This document shows positions 38,757 to 47,421 of a stretch of 64,000 nucleotides of DNA, one piece after another. The number at the start of each line of letters is the position of its first letter. Position 1 is the first letter of the stretch. The translations under genes and the position numbers were made by a program. The notes under the pieces are model-generated. The model ran no database searches. It was not told the origin of the DNA and saw only the letters and a list, made by a program, of their open reading frames with translations. This DNA comes from Lysinibacillus alkalisoli (lineage in GTDB: Bacteria; Bacillota; Bacilli; Bacillales_A; Planococcaceae), in NCBI RefSeq assembly GCF_014643595.1, contig NZ_BMJT01000004.1, forward strand, positions 186,001 to 250,000, given 5' to 3'.

Positions 38757-38823
38757 GTACTTCTTTGTAGAAGTGCCGGATTACGGTGTTCCGCTGAAGT
38801 AAATTACTTGTAAGAGCATCTGT
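38757..38823 (+). ncRNA. L19 ribosomal-protein leader RNA
   Basis: The 5' UTR of rplS folds as expected for the Firmicute L19 leader. Hairpin ACTTC (38759-38763)/GAAGT (38770-38774). A second domain closes GGTGTTC (38785-38791) with GAGCATC (38814-38820) and encloses the hairpin AAGTAA/TTACTT (38797-38809). It lies between a good promoter and the rplS RBS. Family knowledge: such leaders are thought to bind L19 for autoregulation. The family assignment is by position and structure. Confidence 0.75.
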
Positions 38824-38842
38824 GTATAAGGAGAGAATTATA

Positions 38843-39187
38843 ATGACAAACATTATTACAGAAATCACTAAAGAGCAACTACGTACAGATTTACCAACTT
38901 TCCGTCCTGGTGATACAGTGAAAGTTCACGTTAAAGTTGTTGAGGGTACTCGTGAGCGTATCCAAGTTTATGAAGGTGTTGTAATTAAACGTCGTGGTGG
39001 CGGAATTAGCGAAACTTTCACAGTTCGTAAAATTTCTTACGGTGTAGGTGTTGAACGTACTTTCCCAGTACACACACCAAAAATCGCTAAATTAGAAGTT
39101 ACTCGTCGTGGTAAAGTTCGTCGTGCTAAACTTTACTACTTACGTAATTTACGTGGTAAAGCAGCTCGTATCCGAGAAATTCGATAA
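38843..39187 (+). CDS. rplS: 50S ribosomal protein L19
   Basis: 114 aa from the ATG at 38843 (RBS AAGGAGAG). Sits at the 30S-50S interface. Conserved [16 protein letters not shown] and [18 protein letters not shown] are present. Followed by a strong terminator. Confidence 0.98.
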   Translation: MTNIITEITKEQLRTDLPTFRPGDTVKVHVKVVEGTRERIQVYEGVVIKRRGGGISETFTVRKISYGVGVERTFPVHTPKIAKLEVTRRGKVRRAKLYYLRNLRGKAARIREIR

Positions 39188-39197
39188 TCGACGCAAA

Positions 39198-39230
39198 AAA
39201 AGGAGCTTGGCTATCAAGCTCCTTTTCTTT
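39198..39230 (+). terminator. Terminator after rplS
   Basis: AAAAGGAGCTTG (39198-39209) pairs perfectly with CAAGCTCCTTTT (39215-39226), 5-nt loop, then CTTTT. Confidence 0.92.
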
Positions 39231-39292
39231 TGGCTTGTCAAATATTAGTGAACTCAACTACAATATAAAGTAGTGAAGGAGTGAATGAATAG

Positions 39293-39877
39293 ATGGTAGA
39301 AAAAGAGCAACAAACAGTAAAACAGGAAAAACCTAAAAATGAACTCTGGGAATGGATTAAAGCGATATTAATTGCAGTAGCAATTGCTGCTTTAGTGAAG
39401 TATTTTTTATTCACCCCCATTGTAGTAGATGGCGAGTCAATGATGCCAACATTAGAAGATCGAGACCGCATGATTGTGAATAAGATAGGCTATACAATAG
39501 GGGGACCAGAACGTTTTGATATTGTCGTCTTTCATGCTCCTCAAAACAAAAATTATATTAAGCGTGTTATTGGTTTACCTGGCGATACACTAGAGTATCA
39601 TGAGGACCAATTATATATTAATGGCGAAAAAATAGAAGAACCTTATTTAGCGCAATATAAATCTGAAATTAACGAAGGTACGTTGACAGAAGATTTTACT
39701 TTACAAGATGTAGACCCACGTATTAAAGAAATTCCAGAAGGCTATATCTTTGTAATGGGAGATAATAGACGTTTTAGTCAAGACAGTCGACATATCGGAT
39801 TAATTAAACAAGATGAGGTAATTGGTACAACAAGCTTTGTTTTTTGGCCAATCCCATCTATTCGAACAGTGAAATAA
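39293..39877 (+). CDS. lepB: Type I signal peptidase
   Basis: 194 aa, SipS-like. It cleaves signal peptides of secreted proteins outside the membrane. A cytoplasmic charged N-terminus is followed by one transmembrane segment (about 22-42). The catalytic Ser is in DGESMMPTL, the Lys in YIKRVIGLPGD, and the box E motif is GDNRRFSQDSR. RBS GAAGGAG. Lies between rplS and rbgA, where B. subtilis has none. Confidence 0.95.
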   Translation: MVEKEQQTVKQEKPKNELWEWIKAILIAVAIAALVKYFLFTPIVVDGESMMPTLEDRDRMIVNKIGYTIGGPERFDIVVFHAPQNKNYIKRVIGLPGDTLEYHEDQLYINGEKIEEPYLAQYKSEINEGTLTEDFTLQDVDPRIKEIPEGYIFVMGDNRRFSQDSRHIGLIKQDEVIGTTSFVFWPIPSIRTVK

Positions 39878-39925
39878 GGGAGCATAGGCTTCCTTTTTTA
39901 ATGGTTTTATATAGGAGGTAATAGT

Positions 39926-40777
39926 ATGACGATTCAATGGTTTCCCGGGCATATGGCTAAAGCCCGAAGAGAAGTAACAGAAAATTTAAAGCTTGTAGAT
40001 ATCGTATTTGAACTGGTGGATGCACGTTTACCCCTGTCATCACGTAACCCCATGTTGGATGCCATCATTCATCAAAAGCCACGTTTAATTGTCTTAAATA
40101 AAGCAGATATGGCAGATGAGAGAGAAACCCAACGCTGGATAGACTATTTTAACGACCAGGGACAGTTAGCTGTAGCGATTAACTCTCTAGAGGGTAAAGG
40201 GTTGCAAAAAGTAACGAAAGCAGCTCAAACGATACTGCATGATAAGTTTGAACGTATGCGTCAAAAAGGTATGAAGCCAAGAGCCATTCGCGCGATGATT
40301 ATTGGTATTCCTAACGTAGGAAAGTCAACATTAATTAATCGTTTAGCTAAAAAAAATGTAGCGAAAACAGGTAATACACCAGGTATTACAAAAGCACAGC
40401 AATGGATTAAAGTAGGAAAAGAAATTGAATTGCTTGATACACCAGGTATTTTATGGCCTAAATTTGAAGACCAACAAGTAGGTTATAAATTAGCATTGAC
40501 AGGTGCTATTAAAGATACAATTACGAATATGGAAGATGTCGCTGTGTATGGTTTGAACTTTTTATCAGCACATTATCCTGAGCGTCTAGAAGCACGGTAT
40601 CAGATTCGCATGGTTCATGATGACTTAGTAGAAACATTTGATCATATTGGTAAGCTGCGTCGTGTTTATGCACAAGGTGGCGAAATTGATTATGATCAAG
40701 TGGCAGAACTTATCATTCGTGATGTGCGTGGTTTACATTTTGGTCGATTAACTTTAGATTTTGTTGATGATTTATAA
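39926..40777 (+). CDS. rbgA: Ribosome biogenesis GTPase RbgA (YlqF)
   Basis: 283 aa. A circularly permuted GTPase needed for late 50S assembly, joining L16 and other proteins. Begins [16 protein letters not shown]. Permuted order: G4 NKADM, then G1 [12 protein letters not shown], then G3 DTPGI. RBS AGGAGG. Ends at a strong bidirectional terminator. Confidence 0.97.
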   Translation: MTIQWFPGHMAKARREVTENLKLVDIVFELVDARLPLSSRNPMLDAIIHQKPRLIVLNKADMADERETQRWIDYFNDQGQLAVAINSLEGKGLQKVTKAAQTILHDKFERMRQKGMKPRAIRAMIIGIPNVGKSTLINRLAKKNVAKTGNTPGITKAQQWIKVGKEIELLDTPGILWPKFEDQQVGYKLALTGAIKDTITNMEDVAVYGLNFLSAHYPERLEARYQIRMVHDDLVETFDHIGKLRRVYAQGGEIDYDQVAELIIRDVRGLHFGRLTLDFVDDL

Positions 40778-40820
40778 AAAAGAGTGCTATCTCCAGTGTG
40801 ATGAGATAGCGCTCTTTTTT
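40776..40820 (+). terminator. Bidirectional terminator between rbgA and the minus-strand orphan gene
   Basis: 18-bp stem, 40776-40793 with 40803-40820 (one G-U), with A and T runs on the two sides. It serves the convergent genes ending at 40777 and 40821. Confidence 0.92.
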
Positions 40821-41126
40821 TTAGAGGCGTGGCAATGTGGTGGCAAGTTGAGATTTTAAAAGTTCACTGTGATCTGGCTGTTGATGAGTTACGTGTTCTT
40901 CATCATGTTTTTTGCTTTCTTCCGCCACCTTTAACCAAAAGATAAGTTTTTGACCAAGTAAAATGCGCTTACCACTTGAAGTTACTAAATATTCACGTTG
41001 AAAGCCCTCTTCGAAAACAGTGATACGTACGCCTTCTTCATCTGTTACTTTATCCATGATAGTCGATTCTTTTTCATAATTAGACATATGTAATTGATGA
41101 TCTAAGGCTATGCGTGAAATTGTCAT
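40821..41126 (-). CDS. Hypothetical protein, 101 aa, not recognised
   Basis: Minus strand, ATG at 41126 with an excellent RBS (GAGGGAGGTG) 5 bp upstream; the longer open frame has no other RBS. I do not recognise the family. The protein is hydrophilic and has no signal or membrane segment: N-terminal MTISRIALDHQLHMSNYEKE, a middle beta-like part (GVRITVFEEGFQREYLVTSSGKRILLG), and a charged, His-rich tail (KKHDEEHVTHQQPDHSE). Convergent with rbgA, divergent from rnhB. The RBS, terminator and low-gap placement argue it is real. Function unknown. Confidence 0.75.
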   Translation of the reverse strand: MTISRIALDHQLHMSNYEKESTIMDKVTDEEGVRITVFEEGFQREYLVTSSGKRILLGQKLIFWLKVAEESKKHDEEHVTHQQPDHSELLKSQLATTLPRL

Positions 41127-41172
41127 AAGACACCTCCCTCTCTTTAACAGTATCGACATAAATACTTTTACT

Positions 41173-41202
41173 TTGAGAAATAGGAAAAATAACCGATAAT
41201 AA
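41173..41202 (+). promoter_or_regulatory. Candidate promoter of rnhB
   Basis: TTGAGA (41173-41178), 18 bp, TAATAA (41197-41202), in the divergent gap before rnhB. Confidence 0.35.
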
Positions 41203-41231
41203 TAGTAATGAAATGTTAGGAGCGTATGTGT

Positions 41232-41999
41232 GTGAAAACGATTAAAGAAATTACAATAGCTTTGCAACAAGCAATAGGTGAAGAGCCATGGATTAAAGAT
41301 TTACAAAATGATGAGAGAAAAGGTGTGCAAAAAGCTTTACAACAATTTTATACAAAGCAAGCCAAACAACAAGAAAAGCAACAAGCGCACACCAAACGGG
41401 TAAATTTTGATAAGGGATATGGCACGCGAGTAGCTGGTGTAGATGAGGCAGGAAGAGGGCCTTTAGCAGGGCCAGTTGTAACAGCAGCAGTTATCCTACC
41501 TGTAGATTGTGAAGCATTAATGGGGATTAACGATTCAAAACAATTAAGTCGTGTGCAACGTAAGCAGTATGCAACCATAATTAAGGAACATGCATTAAGT
41601 TATGCGATTCATTTTCAACCTGTCAATATTATTGATCAACTCAATATTTATGAAGCGACGAAGCGCTCTATGGCACGTAGTGTAGGCTTGTTACATGAAA
41701 TACCTGACTTTGTGCTAGTAGATGCTATGACATTACCTATTACGTATGACCAAGAGAGTATTGTTAAAGGAGATGAAAAAAGCTTGAGTATTGCAGCAGC
41801 CTCTATATTAGCTAAAACAGCAAGAGATGCTTATATGGATGATTTGGCTGTAAAGTATCCTGAGTATGGCTTTGAGCAGCATGCGGGCTATGGTACAAAA
41901 CAACATTTAGCAGCGATTGCTAAACATGGTGTATTAGATGAGCACCGTAAATCTTTTGAGCCAATAAAATCAATGACGGAGGGAGGTTGGTTAACGTGA
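41232..41999 (+). CDS. rnhB: Ribonuclease HII
   Basis: 255 aa from the GTG at 41232, 9 bp after AGGAG; the ATG at 41226 is only 3 bp from it. Removes ribonucleotides and RNA primers from DNA. N-terminal extension (1-60) is typical of Bacillus RnhB. The catalytic motif AGVDEAGRGPLAGPVV (about 69) contains the conserved Asp-Glu, with GDEKSLSIAAASILAKTARD further on. The next gene's start overlaps its stop (GTGA). Confidence 0.96.
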   Translation: MKTIKEITIALQQAIGEEPWIKDLQNDERKGVQKALQQFYTKQAKQQEKQQAHTKRVNFDKGYGTRVAGVDEAGRGPLAGPVVTAAVILPVDCEALMGINDSKQLSRVQRKQYATIIKEHALSYAIHFQPVNIIDQLNIYEATKRSMARSVGLLHEIPDFVLVDAMTLPITYDQESIVKGDEKSLSIAAASILAKTARDAYMDDLAVKYPEYGFEQHAGYGTKQHLAAIAKHGVLDEHRKSFEPIKSMTEGGWLT

Positions 42000-43843
42000 A
42001 TGTCTCGATACAAAATATGGCAACAACAAATACCCAAGCTGTAACGAGTACAACAACATTCAAACAAGGTCAAGTCTTTCATGGCACAATTAAACAGTTA
42101 TATCCAGACCAAATGGCGGAAATCCAAGTGGGAGGGCAAAAGATGATTGCTAAGCTTGAAGTGCCATTAAAAGCTGGCGATGCTCATTTTTTCCAAGTCA
42201 CTACTACTCAACCACAGCCAGAGCTAAAAGTGGTCACAGGTCCTATGGGTTCACAAATGACACAACAACAACAAATGAATCAATTATTAGATACAATGAA
42301 TTTGTCTAAAACAACCGATATGCAGAAATTAATGTCTCATTTTATGAAAGAGCAGATGCCTGTGACAAAAGAGCAGCTCATCCAAGCAGAAGCGTGGTTG
42401 AAAAATCTATCACCAGTTGAGAAACAGCAAGCTCTGTTAGCACTAAGCAAAATGATAGAAAATAAAATGCCTTTTACGAATGAGGTCTTTCGTGCATTAA
42501 TGAGTGGTCAACAAATGGCAGGGATGAATAATATTTTAGAAAATTTATCAAGTGTTTTACAAAAAGATGCGATGATTCCACTACAAGTAAAACAAAATAT
42601 TATGAATCAAATACAAACAATTCAGAAACCATTTGCTACAGAGAGTAGTAATTTATTGCTTGGTAAAATGATAGAATTATTGCAAGATAATAAAATGCCT
42701 GTTGGTGATCGTTTGCAGGCTTTACAATTGTTAAAAGAAGTTGGCATGGTGTCTCAAAAGGCGACGTTGCAAAATTGGCAAAGTACAGCAGGTGCTTCTA
42801 GTCATACAGCAGGCGGTGTTGTACAACAAATTAGTCAAGCTAAAACACAGGATATGCCAGCGCTTCTTACACAATTAAAACAATGGGTGTTAGCAGAACC
42901 TAATTTAACCAATCAACAAAAAAATACTATTGTACAATTAGCAAATCGTTTTGGCGAATTACCCCAAACAACAGAGGCTGTAAAAGCTTTTAGTAACACG
43001 TTACATCAAACATTGACCAAGGCATTTAATGATGCTATGCAAAGTCAACCATTTCAAAATGAATCATCAGCTAGAGAACAATTGTTATCGTTAATTCGTC
43101 CAAATAGCAATCAGTCACCTACAGAACTATTACAGCGACTAGTACAGCAAATGAGTAAACCACAAGCTCCTGTTATTCAAAATTTGGTAACGGTAAGTGA
43201 AGCTCAAGTAGTAGCCTCATTGGATAGTAAAGCGATGATGCATGCTATGCAACATGTTACGCGTGGTTTAGGCATAAGTTATGAAGCAGCGCTTAATCAA
43301 AAAGCGGCAGATATGCATGCTATTGCTCATCAGTTAAAGCCTCAGTTGCAAGGTTTGCTAGAACAAGCGATGCAACCTCAAACAAGAGAGGCTGTGGAAC
43401 ATATGATGCTACGTATGCAAGGTACACAACTTTTATCAGGTGAAAATGGCCATCAACATCAACTTATTATGCAATTACCGCTTGATTTCTTAGGGAAACG
43501 CCTAGATGCTACATTACAATGGAATGGGCGAATGAAAGAAAATGGTAAAATTGATGCCAATTATGCACGTGTCCTATTTTATTTGCAGATGGCTTCATTA
43601 GAAGAAACGGTGATTGACATGCAGGTGCAAAATCGTGTTGTAACAGTGACCTTATTTAATGATGAGCCCTTGTTAAAGACCATAGCAGAGCCGTTTCAAG
43701 CGCAATTAACAACTGGTTTGAATGAAAAAGGCTATACATTATCAGCTGTCCATGTGAAAACATTTGCTGAACAAAATCAACCAAAAAAATCTACTGTTAG
43801 ACATGCGCCGACTGCTAGTGGAGGGGTGGATTATCGCATATGA
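41996..43843 (+). CDS. YlqG-like protein with a FliK-type C-terminal domain
   Basis: 615 aa from the GTG at 41996, 9 bp after GGAGGGAGG. No signal or membrane segment. The N-terminal part (20-75) looks like a small beta domain (GQVFHGTIKQLYPDQMAEIQVGG, in pieces). The middle (80-470) is low complexity, very rich in Gln and Met and mostly helical. The C-terminal about 120 residues (FLGKRLDATLQWNGRMKENG..., VTVTLFNDEPLLKTIAEPF, GYTLSAVHVK) resemble the FliK/flagellar-hook-length C domain. It is followed with ATGA overlap by an FlhB-C-domain protein. The position corresponds to B. subtilis ylqG. I infer a secretion-switch-related pair; direct function unknown. Confidence 0.8.
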   Translation: MNVSIQNMATTNTQAVTSTTTFKQGQVFHGTIKQLYPDQMAEIQVGGQKMIAKLEVPLKAGDAHFFQVTTTQPQPELKVVTGPMGSQMTQQQQMNQLLDTMNLSKTTDMQKLMSHFMKEQMPVTKEQLIQAEAWLKNLSPVEKQQALLALSKMIENKMPFTNEVFRALMSGQQMAGMNNILENLSSVLQKDAMIPLQVKQNIMNQIQTIQKPFATESSNLLLGKMIELLQDNKMPVGDRLQALQLLKEVGMVSQKATLQNWQSTAGASSHTAGGVVQQISQAKTQDMPALLTQLKQWVLAEPNLTNQQKNTIVQLANRFGELPQTTEAVKAFSNTLHQTLTKAFNDAMQSQPFQNESSAREQLLSLIRPNSNQSPTELLQRLVQQMSKPQAPVIQNLVTVSEAQVVASLDSKAMMHAMQHVTRGLGISYEAALNQKAADMHAIAHQLKPQLQGLLEQAMQPQTREAVEHMMLRMQGTQLLSGENGHQHQLIMQLPLDFLGKRLDATLQWNGRMKENGKIDANYARVLFYLQMASLEETVIDMQVQNRVVTVTLFNDEPLLKTIAEPFQAQLTTGLNEKGYTLSAVHVKTFAEQNQPKKSTVRHAPTASGGVDYRI

Positions 43844-44133
43844 GTGAGCAAAAACATACGCGAAAGGAAGCCATTGCCTTAACCTATACACCTGGTGAGA
43901 ATGCGGGTCCAAAAGTAGTAGCAAAAGGTAAAGGGAAAATAGCAGAAAATATTTTATTAAAAGCATCTGAACATGACATTCCCGTCCATGAGGATCCCAA
44001 TTTAGTGGAGTTATTAGGGCAACTTGATTTAAATGAGTCCATACCAGAAGAACTTTACCAAGCAGTAGCTGAGGTTTTTGCTTTCATTTATCATGTCGAC
44101 CAAGAACACAATTTTCATCGAAGAAAGAAATAG
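43840..44133 (+). CDS. ylqH: Free-standing FlhB C-terminal-domain protein (FlhX/YlqH-like)
   Basis: 97 aa. It matches the cytoplasmic C domain of FlhB/YscU: ALTYTPGENAGPKVVAKGKGKIAENI, then EHDIPVHEDPNLVELL and IPEELYQAVAEVFAFIYHV, which follow FlhB order. The protein begins about where FlhB's NPTH autocleavage site would be, and no NPTH is present. No membrane part. Starts in the stop of the FliK-like gene (ATGA). Family knowledge: such FlhX proteins can substitute for the cleaved FlhB C-terminus in some bacteria. Confidence 0.9.
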   Translation: MSEQKHTRKEAIALTYTPGENAGPKVVAKGKGKIAENILLKASEHDIPVHEDPNLVELLGQLDLNESIPEELYQAVAEVFAFIYHVDQEHNFHRRKK

Positions 44134-44222
44134 TAGTATAATAAATAGTTCGAAATAATCAGATTAGTTATTCTAGGAAAATTCTGCATAAAAGAAAGAT
44201 TTGAGAACATAAAAGAGGATTA

Positions 44223-44251
44223 TAGACATTATCAGAATGTTTGTATAGAAT
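44223..44251 (+). promoter_or_regulatory. Promoter of sucCD
   Basis: TAGACA (44223-44228), exactly 17 bp, TAGAAT (44246-44251); each box differs from consensus by one base. Transcription would start near 44258, about 42 bp before the sucC ATG. Confidence 0.6.
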
Positions 44252-44255
44252 AGAG

Positions 44256-44269
44256 ATTGTGAACACAAT
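44256..44269 (+). promoter_or_regulatory. Operator-like palindrome over the sucC start site
   Basis: ATTGTG-AA-CACAAT, two perfect 6-bp arms around 2 bp, covering the predicted transcription start. This is a typical repressor position; the regulator is not identified. Confidence 0.45.
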
Positions 44270-44299
44270 TCATGCAAATGTCTGATGGGAGGATGGAAT

Positions 44300-45460
44300 A
44301 TGAATATCCATGAGTATCAAGCGAAAGAAATTTTGCGAAAGTATGGTGTAGCGGTTCCAAAAGGGAATGTCGCATTTTCACCTGACGAAGCAGTAAAGGT
44401 AGCAAAGGAATTAAATGCAAATGTTACTGTAGTAAAAGCACAAATCCACGCAGGTGGCCGAGGTAAAGCAGGTGGCGTAAAAATCGCAAAAACGCTTGAG
44501 GAAGTGCGCTCGTATGCAAAAGAGTTACTAGGTAAAATTTTAGTAACGCATCAAACAGGACCAGAAGGTAAAGAAATTAAACGCCTTTATATTGAGCAAG
44601 GATCGGATATTCAAAAAGAATATTATCTGAGCTTAGTTGTTGACCGTGCTACATCACGTGTTACATTAATGGGTTCTGAAGAAGGCGGTATGGATATTGA
44701 AGAGGTAGCGGAAGCAACACCAGAGAAAATCTTCAAAGAAGTTGTTGATCCAGTAGTTGGTTTAACAGCATTCCAAGCGCGTCGCATGGCTTTCAATATG
44801 AATATCCCAGCCAAATTAGTTGGCAGTGCAACAAAGTTAATGTTGCGTTTATATGATGCATTTATTGATACAGATGCGTCAACAGTAGAAGTGAATCCAC
44901 TTGCTGTTACAGGTGATGGTGAAGTTATCGCATTAGATGCGAAGTTTAACTTTGATGCAAATGCATTGTATCGTCACAAAAATATTTTAGAGTTACGTGA
45001 TTTCAATGAAGAAGATCCGAAAGAAATTGAAGCATCTAAACATGACTTAAGCTACATCTCACTTGATGGTAGTATTGGCTGTATGGTCAACGGAGCAGGT
45101 TTAGCAATGGCTACAATGGATACCATCAGTTACTATGGCGGTTCACCAGCTAACTTCCTTGATGTTGGGGGCGGTGCAACAGCGGAAAAAGTAACAGAAG
45201 CATTTAAAATTATTTTGTCAGATGAAAATGTTAAAGGCATTTTTGTAAATATTTTTGGTGGCATCATGAAATGCGATATTATCGCAGATGGTGTTATCAC
45301 AGCAGCAAAAGAAGTTGGCTTAGAGGTACCTTTAGTCGTACGTTTGGAAGGAACGAACGTTGATATAGGTAAAAAGATGTTAAATGAATCAGGTTTAAAC
45401 ATCGTAGCGGCAGATTCTATGGCAGATGGCGCACAAAAAATCGTAAAACTAGTAGGGTAA
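44300..45460 (+). CDS. sucC: Succinyl-CoA synthetase, beta subunit (ADP-forming)
   Basis: 386 aa from the ATG at 44300 (RBS GGGAGGA). TCA-cycle enzyme converting succinyl-CoA to succinate with ATP formation. N-terminal ATP-grasp: [37 protein letters not shown]-terminal CoA-ligase part: [23 protein letters not shown]. Followed by sucD after 16 bp. Confidence 0.98.
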   Translation: MNIHEYQAKEILRKYGVAVPKGNVAFSPDEAVKVAKELNANVTVVKAQIHAGGRGKAGGVKIAKTLEEVRSYAKELLGKILVTHQTGPEGKEIKRLYIEQGSDIQKEYYLSLVVDRATSRVTLMGSEEGGMDIEEVAEATPEKIFKEVVDPVVGLTAFQARRMAFNMNIPAKLVGSATKLMLRLYDAFIDTDASTVEVNPLAVTGDGEVIALDAKFNFDANALYRHKNILELRDFNEEDPKEIEASKHDLSYISLDGSIGCMVNGAGLAMATMDTISYYGGSPANFLDVGGGATAEKVTEAFKIILSDENVKGIFVNIFGGIMKCDIIADGVITAAKEVGLEVPLVVRLEGTNVDIGKKMLNESGLNIVAADSMADGAQKIVKLVG

Positions 45461-45476
45461 TGAGGAGGATATTTGA

Positions 45477-46379
45477 ATGGCTGTTTTAATTAACAAAGAT
45501 ACAAAAGTAATTGTTCAAGGGATCACAGGCGAAACAGCGCTCTTCCATACGCGCCAAATGCTTGATTACGGTACTAAAATTGTTGCAGGCGTTACACCTG
45601 GTAAAGGTGGACTAGAAATCGAAGGCGTACCTGTTTTTAACACAGTTGAAGAAGCAGTGAAAGCTACAGGTGCAACAGTTTCAGTTATTTATGTGCCAGC
45701 GCCATTCGCAGCAGATGCTATTTTAGAAGGCGTTGATGCGGAATTAGATTTAACCATTTGTATTACAGAGCATATTCCAGTGTTGGATATGGTTAAAGTG
45801 AAACGCTATATGGAAGGCAAGAAAACACGTTTAGTAGGACCGAACTGTCCAGGCGTAATCACAGCAGATGAATGTAAAATTGGTATCATGCCAGGTTATA
45901 TTCATACAAAAGGCCATGTAGGTGTTATTTCACGTTCAGGTACTTTAACTTATGAAGCTGTGCATCAGTTAACACAAGCTGGTATTGGTCAAACAACAGC
46001 TGTTGGTATTGGTGGGGACCCTGTGAATGGTACTAACTTTATCGATGCATTAGAGTTATTCAATGAAGATGAAGACACCTATGCGGTAGTTATGATTGGT
46101 GAGATTGGTGGTACAGCCGAGGAAGAAGCGGCTGAATGGATCAAAGCTAATATGAAGAAACCAGTAGTAGGATTCATTGGTGGACAAACAGCACCTCCAG
46201 GAAAGCGTATGGGGCATGCAGGCGCTATTATTGCAGGTGGTAAAGGTACAGCAGCTGAGAAAATTAAAGCGATGAATGAAGCGGGTATTGAAGTAGCTGA
46301 AACACCATCTGTTATTGGCGAAACGTTAATTCGAGTAATTAAAGAAAAAGGTCTATACGAAAAGTGTAAAACACATTAA
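45477..46379 (+). CDS. sucD: Succinyl-CoA synthetase, alpha subunit
   Basis: 300 aa. Binds CoA in the N-terminal Rossmann fold ([13 protein letters not shown]) and carries the phosphorylated His: [27 protein letters not shown]. Ends at a terminator. Confidence 0.98.
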   Translation: MAVLINKDTKVIVQGITGETALFHTRQMLDYGTKIVAGVTPGKGGLEIEGVPVFNTVEEAVKATGATVSVIYVPAPFAADAILEGVDAELDLTICITEHIPVLDMVKVKRYMEGKKTRLVGPNCPGVITADECKIGIMPGYIHTKGHVGVISRSGTLTYEAVHQLTQAGIGQTTAVGIGGDPVNGTNFIDALELFNEDEDTYAVVMIGEIGGTAEEEAAEWIKANMKKPVVGFIGGQTAPPGKRMGHAGAIIAGGKGTAAEKIKAMNEAGIEVAETPSVIGETLIRVIKEKGLYEKCKTH

Positions 46380-46382
46380 TAT

Positions 46383-46413
46383 AAAAGTGTGGCGTCTTAT
46401 CGCCACACTTTTT
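46383..46413 (+). terminator. Terminator after sucD
   Basis: AAAAGTGTGGCG (46383-46394) pairs perfectly with CGCCACACTTTT (46401-46412) across TCTTAT. Confidence 0.92.
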
Positions 46414-46441
46414 CACTTTTTATTGGTAGCATAGTTTCTTC

Positions 46442-46447
46442 TATAAT
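46442..46447 (+). promoter_or_regulatory. Candidate -10 box of dprA
   Basis: A perfect TATAAT just after the sucD terminator; only weak -35 candidates (TTTATT) at 17 bp. 27 bp before the dprA ATG. Confidence 0.4.
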
Positions 46448-46473
46448 AAATGAGTTCATTTAAGGAGGTACGT

Positions 46474-47334
46474 ATGCTTACACAACAACAATTATTAGCT
46501 TTACATTATTTGTTTCCAATTAGTGCTAAAGTCGTAACACAATTAACAGAAATCTCGCCTACATCACTTCGAAAATCTCTGCCTATTAGTGCAAAAAAAG
46601 CACAGCAAATTTTTCACAACTACGAAAAAATCCAACACTATGATTTTCTCTCTTACTACGCACAACAGCATATTACACCCATTATGTATATAGACAATGC
46701 CTATCCCACCATGCTTTTAAATAGTTACGATGCCCCTTCATTGTTATACGCAAAAGGGAATATCAATTTACTACAACAAATGGCAATTGCGATTATTGGA
46801 TCTAGAAAAGCAGGTTTATATACTAAAGTCGTATTAGAAGCGATTATTCCACCACTTATAAAGGCCAATACTGTCATTGTGAGCGGCTTAGCGAAGGGGG
46901 CGGATACTTATGCACATGAACATACAATTGCTTGTGGAGGGCAAACGATTGCAGTTTTAGGGCATGGGTTTTATCATATGTATCCGAGGGAGAATGAGCT
47001 GTTAGCTGAAAAAATAGCAACAGAGCATTTACTACTTACCGAATTTGCACCACATATGCCACCTGCACGTCATCATTTTCCTATGCGTAATCGAATTATT
47101 AGTGGCTTATCTCAAGCATTAGTTGTAACAGAGGCAGCTATGCGCAGTGGTACACTCATTACAACAGAGTTTGCCTTAGAAGAAGGAAAAGACGTTTTTG
47201 TCGTGCCAGGTCCCATACATTCACCATTATCACAAGGGACAAATTATTTATTACAAGAGGGCGCAATCCCTATTATAAATGGCAACCAAATTATTGATGC
47301 AATGCAACTAATTTTTTTGAATCATGGAAAATGA
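46474..47334 (+). CDS. dprA: DNA-processing protein DprA (Smf)
   Basis: 286 aa from the ATG at 46474 (RBS AAGGAGG). Loads RecA on incoming single-stranded DNA in natural transformation. Rossmann-like DprA fold: IIGSRKAGLYTKV, VSGLAKGADTYAHEH, AVLGHGFYHMYPREN, and FPMRNRIISGLSQALVVTEA plus SGTLITTEFALEEGKDVF. Conserved sucD-dprA-topA order. Presence suggests at least part of a competence machinery; other com genes are not in this window. Confidence 0.96.
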   Translation: MLTQQQLLALHYLFPISAKVVTQLTEISPTSLRKSLPISAKKAQQIFHNYEKIQHYDFLSYYAQQHITPIMYIDNAYPTMLLNSYDAPSLLYAKGNINLLQQMAIAIIGSRKAGLYTKVVLEAIIPPLIKANTVIVSGLAKGADTYAHEHTIACGGQTIAVLGHGFYHMYPRENELLAEKIATEHLLLTEFAPHMPPARHHFPMRNRIISGLSQALVVTEAAMRSGTLITTEFALEEGKDVFVVPGPIHSPLSQGTNYLLQEGAIPIINGNQIIDAMQLIFLNHGK

Positions 47335-47335
47335 G

Positions 47336-47364
47336 TTGCATTATCTTGCAATCTGTTATACATT
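47336..47364 (+). promoter_or_regulatory. Candidate promoter of topA-trmFO
   Basis: TTGCAT (47336-47341), 17 bp, TACATT (47359-47364). It overlaps the dprA end, and no terminator follows dprA. Confidence 0.35.
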
Positions 47365-47421
47365 TTGCAACAGGTGAACTTAAAGGTATATAGTAAGCCT
47401 CTACTTAAGGAGGAATTAAAT

